Source: Chiua virens
Lineage: Eukaryota > Basidiomycota > Agaricomycetes > Boletales > Boletaceae
DNA length: 64,000 nt
Assembly (NCBI GenBank): GCA_019787685.1
Contig: JAHNUO010000033.1
Coordinates: forward strand, 1 to 64,000
Direction: 5' to 3'
Shown here: positions 58,906 through 64,000 of the stretch, in pieces
Numbering within the stretch: the first letter of the stretch is position 1
Layout: each line of letters begins with the position of its first letter
Program-made: the position numbers and the translations under genes
Notes under the pieces: generated by a model
What the model was told of the DNA's origin: nothing
The model's input: the letters and a program-made list of their open reading frames with translations, nothing else
Databases searched by the model: none

Positions 58906-60600
58906 GGAAGGAGAGTGTTTCCTGGTGATTGCCATCATTGTATATGTTGTATATGTGTGTGTTGCCTTCTTGATTGATAAGTTCAATCACTATAATGTCA
59001 GGTTTTTCTAAGGGAATAATGTGCCAGCCATCTTTGGATATTTTCTTGTTTACAAGAAGTACTAACCAGGTTCTTTTTGCGTTTGCTTTGTTGTGAGTAG
59101 TGAGGTATATGAGATTCCATTTTGAGTGGGCTGTCGTGAGGTTGACGCAATTGATGGCAGGTTCTTGAATTGCTGCAATGTTGTAAGTGGAGGGCTTGAG
59201 GTTATGTATAAAGTAGTATTGAGTGATAGATAACTGGTTGAGATTTTGTTGCCAAATTCATATTTTCCTCTGATTGGAGCAGGAGGGTTCTTGTTGGTCA
59301 TGTTCAGTCATAGGGAAGTGTGGGTAAGGTTTGGGTCATCTTATATGGGCCAGCTAGGTGAGTCATCATTGGTAGGTGAAGAGTAGGGTTGGAACCCTGA
59401 GTTTGTTGCCTAGAGGAGGGGTATGATGGCATTGGTGTTTGAGGTTGTTGCAGTGGAAAAATCCATCAAGGATAGATTGGGATCCTGTGGCATTGTTCAG
59501 TTGGGGCTAGTGATGAGAGCATACCTTGGTCAGGCCCTGATTCATGTTGTGTTCTCTGGTCTTGTTGAAGCCTTTCTTGGGATGTCTGTGTTCAATCATG
59601 GTCCAGGTGTCATTGGTGGGGGTGCAAGCTTGGTGGGTTGTCAGTGGTTATGTGGTTTTGTGGTGGTTTGTTTGATGGGGTGGAGTATTGGGGTTTGGCC
59701 AGGTTGAGGAATTGTCATTGGTAAGAAGTATTTGCATCCTTGGTCAGGGAATACTATTGGGCACTCAGTTTTTCCTTTCCTTGGGCAAAGGTGGGGCAAT
59801 GTGTCCATGTGTCCTACAGTTGGTGCAATAGAAGTTGTCAGCTTGAGTTTCACTACATTGGGGCATACAGTGGTTATGTGTTCCACATGTGCCACAGGGG
59901 TCTATTGTGTCAGGACATTCATTTATTAGGTGGTCTTGTCAGTATTGGCATCAGAAGTATCTCATAGGTTCTGGGTAGGAACAGTGAGCAAAACTTTTTT
60001 ACCCTCAATTGTGAGTCCATCATAGATGGCTTTGTTTGCTGCTTCAGGGGAGTTGAATGTGAGAAAGGTGTGTGTGACCTGCTGTTGGGGTTTTCAGTCC
60101 ACTGGTTGTCACATCCACATGATTTTGGCAATAGTATTGTCTGGTAGATTGGAGGTGGTTTTGATATTGCAGAGGCTAAGGGGGTCTTCAGCTCGAGGGT
60201 AATTGGGACAAACTCTATTGGGGAGTTAGCACAGATATCATTTCCTCATTTTCTATGATGCATGCAATTGGTCATATGGTGTTCATTACTTATGTGAGAA
60301 GTTTTGCCATTTTGGTGATTTGTAGGAGAATTAGTGTGAGGTGGTGGGAGGGTACCACTTTGTCATTCTTAGATATGAAGCCTGTGTCTAGTAAGTATTT
60401 GTGTGCTATGGCCTTACTGTTCACTGTGGGTGATAATGTGACTAGCTCCTCTCTTGACATTTGTGCTACCCTTGCTAAATGATGTGGGGTAGGGGTCAGT
60501 GTCAGTGTTGGGTTATCAGACCAGGAGTGGATGTCATCTTCTGGCAGTTCAGGGAAAGCACTTTTCCCCTTTACCATGCTGCCTGTGAGATTTTGTTAGT
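58906..60600 (-). mobile_element. Tad1-like LINE, 5' part
   Basis: On the minus strand ORF1 starts with MVKGKSAFPELPEDDIHSW at 60577 and includes zinc knuckles near 59800-59940 (CGTCGTHNHCMPQC, then CTNCRTHGH with the last Cys lost). Further on, from 59250 to 58950, an AP-endonuclease-like stretch reads YNIAAIQEPAINC and HIYNIYNDGNHQETL, as in ORF2 of Tad1-type elements. The reverse transcriptase is missing because the Tc1 fragment follows. Multiple stops are present. Confidence 0.75.
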
Positions 60601-60812
60601 GTGAATGGGTTTTTTTTAAGTGGGTACTTGGGATTTTCTGGGTTTTTGCTGGGGTTCTCAGGGTGCCACTGTGGGAAGATGGTGGTACAGGTCTGACACA
60701 TTCAAACACTTTGTATATATAGTATCTTGTCCAATACAGATGGTTATGCATGTATGTATATAGTTAGGGTCATGGTCGAGGACCATATTTAGTTTCTACA
60801 AAACATACACTA
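60601..60812. other. Unassigned decayed sequence
   Basis: It may include the 5' leader of the LINE. Nothing else is recognisable. Confidence 0.3.
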
Positions 60813-61365
60813 TGGGCACAGTCAAGTACTTAGTGTATACAAATTTATCAACAAATTTAGTTGAATCTGATAGCAAAACTGAAGCTTCCAAAAGAGGATA
60901 AATAATAGTGCCAAACTTGGTTTGATAATCCAAGTCTGGGCATAATAACAGTACTTCTTCTAACTGCTTTTACTAAATATGAGGATCAAACTTATTTTAT
61001 AAATAGATTCCACCTCGTTACAGCAACATACCCTTACTGTTGTCACTAGCCAAGAATATGTTTCTCTAACCAAGGTAGAATCTGTTCATGAAATAAGTTT
61101 TGTAATTATACTTAATAAAAATAGTTAGAATAAGTACTTGTATCATACCCAAACTTAGATTATCAAACCAAGTTTAAATGATTTCAGTACTATTATTCTT
61201 TCTCTTTTGAAAGCCTTAGTTTTGCCATCAAAGTTAAATATATTTCTAAATATGTCTTTGAATATTTATTGTGAACTGAACTTGTTTTCAAGGTGGAATT
61301 TGTTGATAAATTTGCATATGCTAAGTGGTATGAACATACTTGACTGTGCCTGTAGTGATAGTAAT
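60813..61365. mobile_element. Foldback element with long imperfect inverted repeats
   Basis: Outer ends are GGCACAGTCAAGTA and its complement TACTTGACTGTGCC. Further matching pairs are AAATTTATCAACAAATT with AATTTGTTGATAAATTT, and CTTGGTTTGATAATC with GATTATCAAACCAAG. The arms are roughly 170 and 240 bp. No coding sequence is present. Confidence 0.7.
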
Positions 61366-63639
61366 GTTTGTGAACATAGTAGTTGTAAAGTGTATGAAAA
61401 AAAGTGTAGTAAAAAGTGTAGTAAAGTGTACAAAAAAGGTATAGTGTCTATTGGGTCTATTAGGTCTATGGGTCTCTTGAGTCTGCTAAATGGTCTGTGG
61501 AGCCTGTGGAGCCACAGTGTGGAGCCACAGTGTAGACAAAAAGGCAGTTTACTGATTGGCATGCAAGTAAAGTTGATGTTGCTCACACTTGTGCAAAATT
61601 GTATATCTATCATCTGACTGCTCTGCTCAGTCATAGAGGCAATAAATACAACATGGTAGTTCAATTGTCTCAATATTCCATGAGAAATATTGACCAGACC
61701 CATGGCACTGTTACTTGCTAGAATAACTTGCTAGGAGGTTAATATATTGGTGATACTTGCATAACTAATCCAATCCTGATTCTCTGGGGGCCAACCAGGG
61801 GTATCTTTCATTGTCATGTGACAAAGGAAAAGAGTAGTAGAAGAGCAAATTGTTGGGTTTGAGTTGCTGTAGGAAAGGTGGTCAAGGAAGCCACCTAGAC
61901 ATATTTTGCATGCTCAGCAGTCAAATGTGATATACTCCAGGAATTTCCTGTGCCAAGTGAGTTGTAGCTCTAATTTCTCTGGGTTGCTGCAGGAATGCTG
62001 CAAACCCCAAACTTATTTCTAGTTGGGAGAGAAAGAATGTACATACCAGTGACTGACTAGCCTCTTCTCTATTTTGGTTACTAGTAGTAGACTATGGCAC
62101 AAGGGAAAGCATGTCTTGCCACATGGGTACTGTATAAATGAATTGTGTATCACTTGTTCAATGAGTTTCTGCTTGATAAAGACTTCTTTAGAAACTCACT
62201 GCAAGAATTGCTTGACAATTGCAGGGTTCTTTGAGACCAGGAGATGCAGTAGAAGACAAAGCAGCCACTACAGAGGATATCAGAGTGTGGAAGTTATGCT
62301 GCCTTGCATCTGTTCATATCTTTCAACTAGAGGAATGACATCATTGCAGAAGTGTTCTTTTTATCTATACTTGCCAATGGAGTGAGTAATATGAGTCCCC
62401 TGGTACCCTGCAATGCTGTCAATGTTTCTCACACTTGAGGTCCAAGGGACTCATATAAAGCCTGTGCATACTCATATGAGCCAATTTTGGTGCTAGAAAA
62501 GATAGAATAAAAACCACATCAACCTCACTTATAGAGGTACCCAATAAATCATCACTTTTGTCCACCAAAGTCAGCAATTGTGAGGGAAGCTATTAAAGTT
62601 GAGGTGAAACTGCAAGATCCTCGATTTGGTACAAAGGCACCTTTTCTTCCTTCCAGTGGGACAGTATTTAAATATATACTAAATTCAATTCAATTGCAGT
62701 AAAAGTCACCAAAATGATGGTAGAGAATATTATTATATGAATCCAAGAACAGACTGAGCATAGCATGGATGACAAGTGGCAGAATGGTCACCCTTTGGAC
62801 CATCAAGGTTCTTTCCTTGAGAAACATATTCATACTAGGGCATCATGCCCAGGAATAACATATGTACCATTGGTATCTCATCGTGCTAGAGAATGCATGA
62901 AGGGCAGATGAATTCTTCCATATCTTAACCTCCTATACACAAGGTAGCAAGTTCAACTGCCAATAACATAGTGTGGTGCTGTGGTTGCATTGTGCCAACA
63001 GCCTGAAGTCTTTGCAAAAACTGCATACTCAGATCTTACCTGAGGAATGCTTCTGTTCAGTGGCATCAGCAATCATATATATAGTAGACATAAATAAAGT
63101 AAGCCAGCACTTGTATTCTTTTGCAAGGATGCATTGCCTTGAATAACCTGACTCAGTAAACCAGACAATTGACCTAGGATCCTAGGATCATTTGAAATTA
63201 CTATATAGGGGTATCAGTTAATGTGTCAAGTGTTGCTTACCTCTGTTCCTGCCTGCTTCTTGCAAGAGACCCAGTGGATGACCTTCCCTTGCTGTTGTTG
63301 TTACTTGCTTTGCTATTCTCAGTGTCTGCTTTGCACTATCTGGAGGCTCTGCCACATTGAGCCCATTCCTTGCTCCAGAGGCAGTAAAACAATGAATACT
63401 GATTTGACCATCTTTGAGTCTGAGTATAATTTTGAGGTCCAAGCTCAGAGATTTCCTCATTGTGATGGCAGGCAACAATCATTCCTCCATGAGGTCACAT
63501 TCAATAACCTTGTCCTCCTTATGCTCAGCAATATTGACATCCACTCAAACTGTCAAGGATGTCAAATCAACTGTGTAGAAGGCTATGAAGCTCATTATTT
63601 GGCCTCCAAATTTATCTGTCCCTGGGGCAGCTAAGCTTT
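61366..63639. other. Unassigned decayed sequence
   Basis: Short T-rich and GTGTAG-type repeats occur at 61385-61530. A reading stretch near 62560-62680 (SAIVREAIKVEVKLQDPRFG) and open frames at 63218-63634 on both strands are not recognisable to me. Parts may belong to the hAT element that follows. Confidence 0.3.
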
Positions 63640-64000
63640 CCAACTTGTCTCAATCTGATGTATTCAAGTCTAATCCAACAGCCCTAGCCAGTCCAACCAT
63701 CATTGATGATTATGGAGAGAGGTGGCTGAAAACTTGACACAAACAATACATAGATCATTATAAAGATAAAGTTTTGCTGCCACACACTCAGCAAGTCATG
63801 AAGGTATCAGAGTCTTATTTCTGCCTTTCTTTTTCAGACCAGTACTAATGATAGACTAGTGCACCATTTTGAATCTGCTGATGATTTTGGAAATATCTCC
63901 ATTGGTACTGTCCAATTACCTGACAAGCTCCAGGAGTATCTCCATCAACAGTGGAGAACATCATATCCTCTGAAGTGGTGGGTAAATAACAAGGCTTTAT
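63640..64000 (+). pseudogene. hAT transposase C-terminal fragment, cut by the window end
   Basis: The plus strand reads IIDDYGERWLKT and, near 63900-64000, LPDKLQEYLHQQW and PLKWWVNNKAL. The P-L-K-W-W string precedes the dimerisation region of hAT transposases. The frame continues beyond the window. Confidence 0.65.

Noticed and set aside
1..64000. CRISPR arrays, operons or bacterial regulators
   Set aside because: The window is eukaryotic; regular repeats are transposon termini and LTRs.

Overview
The window is nuclear DNA of a basidiomycete fungus, most likely an Agaricomycete. Host genes are dense, carry 2 to 10 introns of 45 to 65 nt (a few reach 92-123 nt) with GT..AG ends, and encode recognisable fungal housekeeping proteins. 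I cannot name the species. The sequence falls into two compartments with a sharp change near 28.7-29.1 kb.

Compartment 1 (1-28.7 kb) is gene-rich with frequent CpG. It opens with the 3' part of a chimeric gene (coiled coil joined to a PB1 domain). Two tandem copies of a WD40-plus-coiled-coil gene follow (1356-3919 and 5865-8474); each has a different disabling lesion. Fragments of other genes lie among them, including a broken piece of the riboflavin gene RIB3 whose intact copy lies at 10060-10874. Next come RPS22 (uS8) and RPS17 (eS17) head to head, then a gene-poor stretch (12.7-17.3 kb) with an 82-bp hairpin and decayed fragments. After it come SEC62 and eIF4A (head to head), ATG7, RPL14 (eL14) and RPL8/RPL2 (uL2) (the last two head to head), and a Yra1/Aly-like RRM protein and the cornichon ERV14 (head to head). 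These genes serve ribosome biogenesis, translation initiation, ER translocation, ER export, mRNA export, autophagy and vitamin B2 synthesis. They are not one pathway, but four pairs share short intergenic promoters.

Compartment 2 (about 29-64 kb) has no host gene that I can recognise. It is a nest of transposable elements of different ages, nearly devoid of CpG except in the youngest insertions. It holds Tc1-type DNA transposons (one inserted inside another, both bounded by TA), several Ty3/Gypsy chromovirus copies, solo LTRs with exact 5-bp target duplications, a truncated Copia element, a Tad1-like LINE fragment, hAT transposase remnants, a hAT-type MITE and a foldback repeat.

The best-preserved element is a chromovirus on the minus strand at 44916-52796. 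It has gag, protease, reverse transcriptase, RNase H, integrase and a chromodomain, then an extra ORF between the chromodomain and the 3' LTR with two zinc-knuckle motifs. The site just inside its 5' LTR is a perfect 14-nt complement of a sequence 30 nt downstream of the LTR TATA box. That is the layout expected for Tf1-like self-primed reverse transcription. An older copy in the window keeps the same layout.
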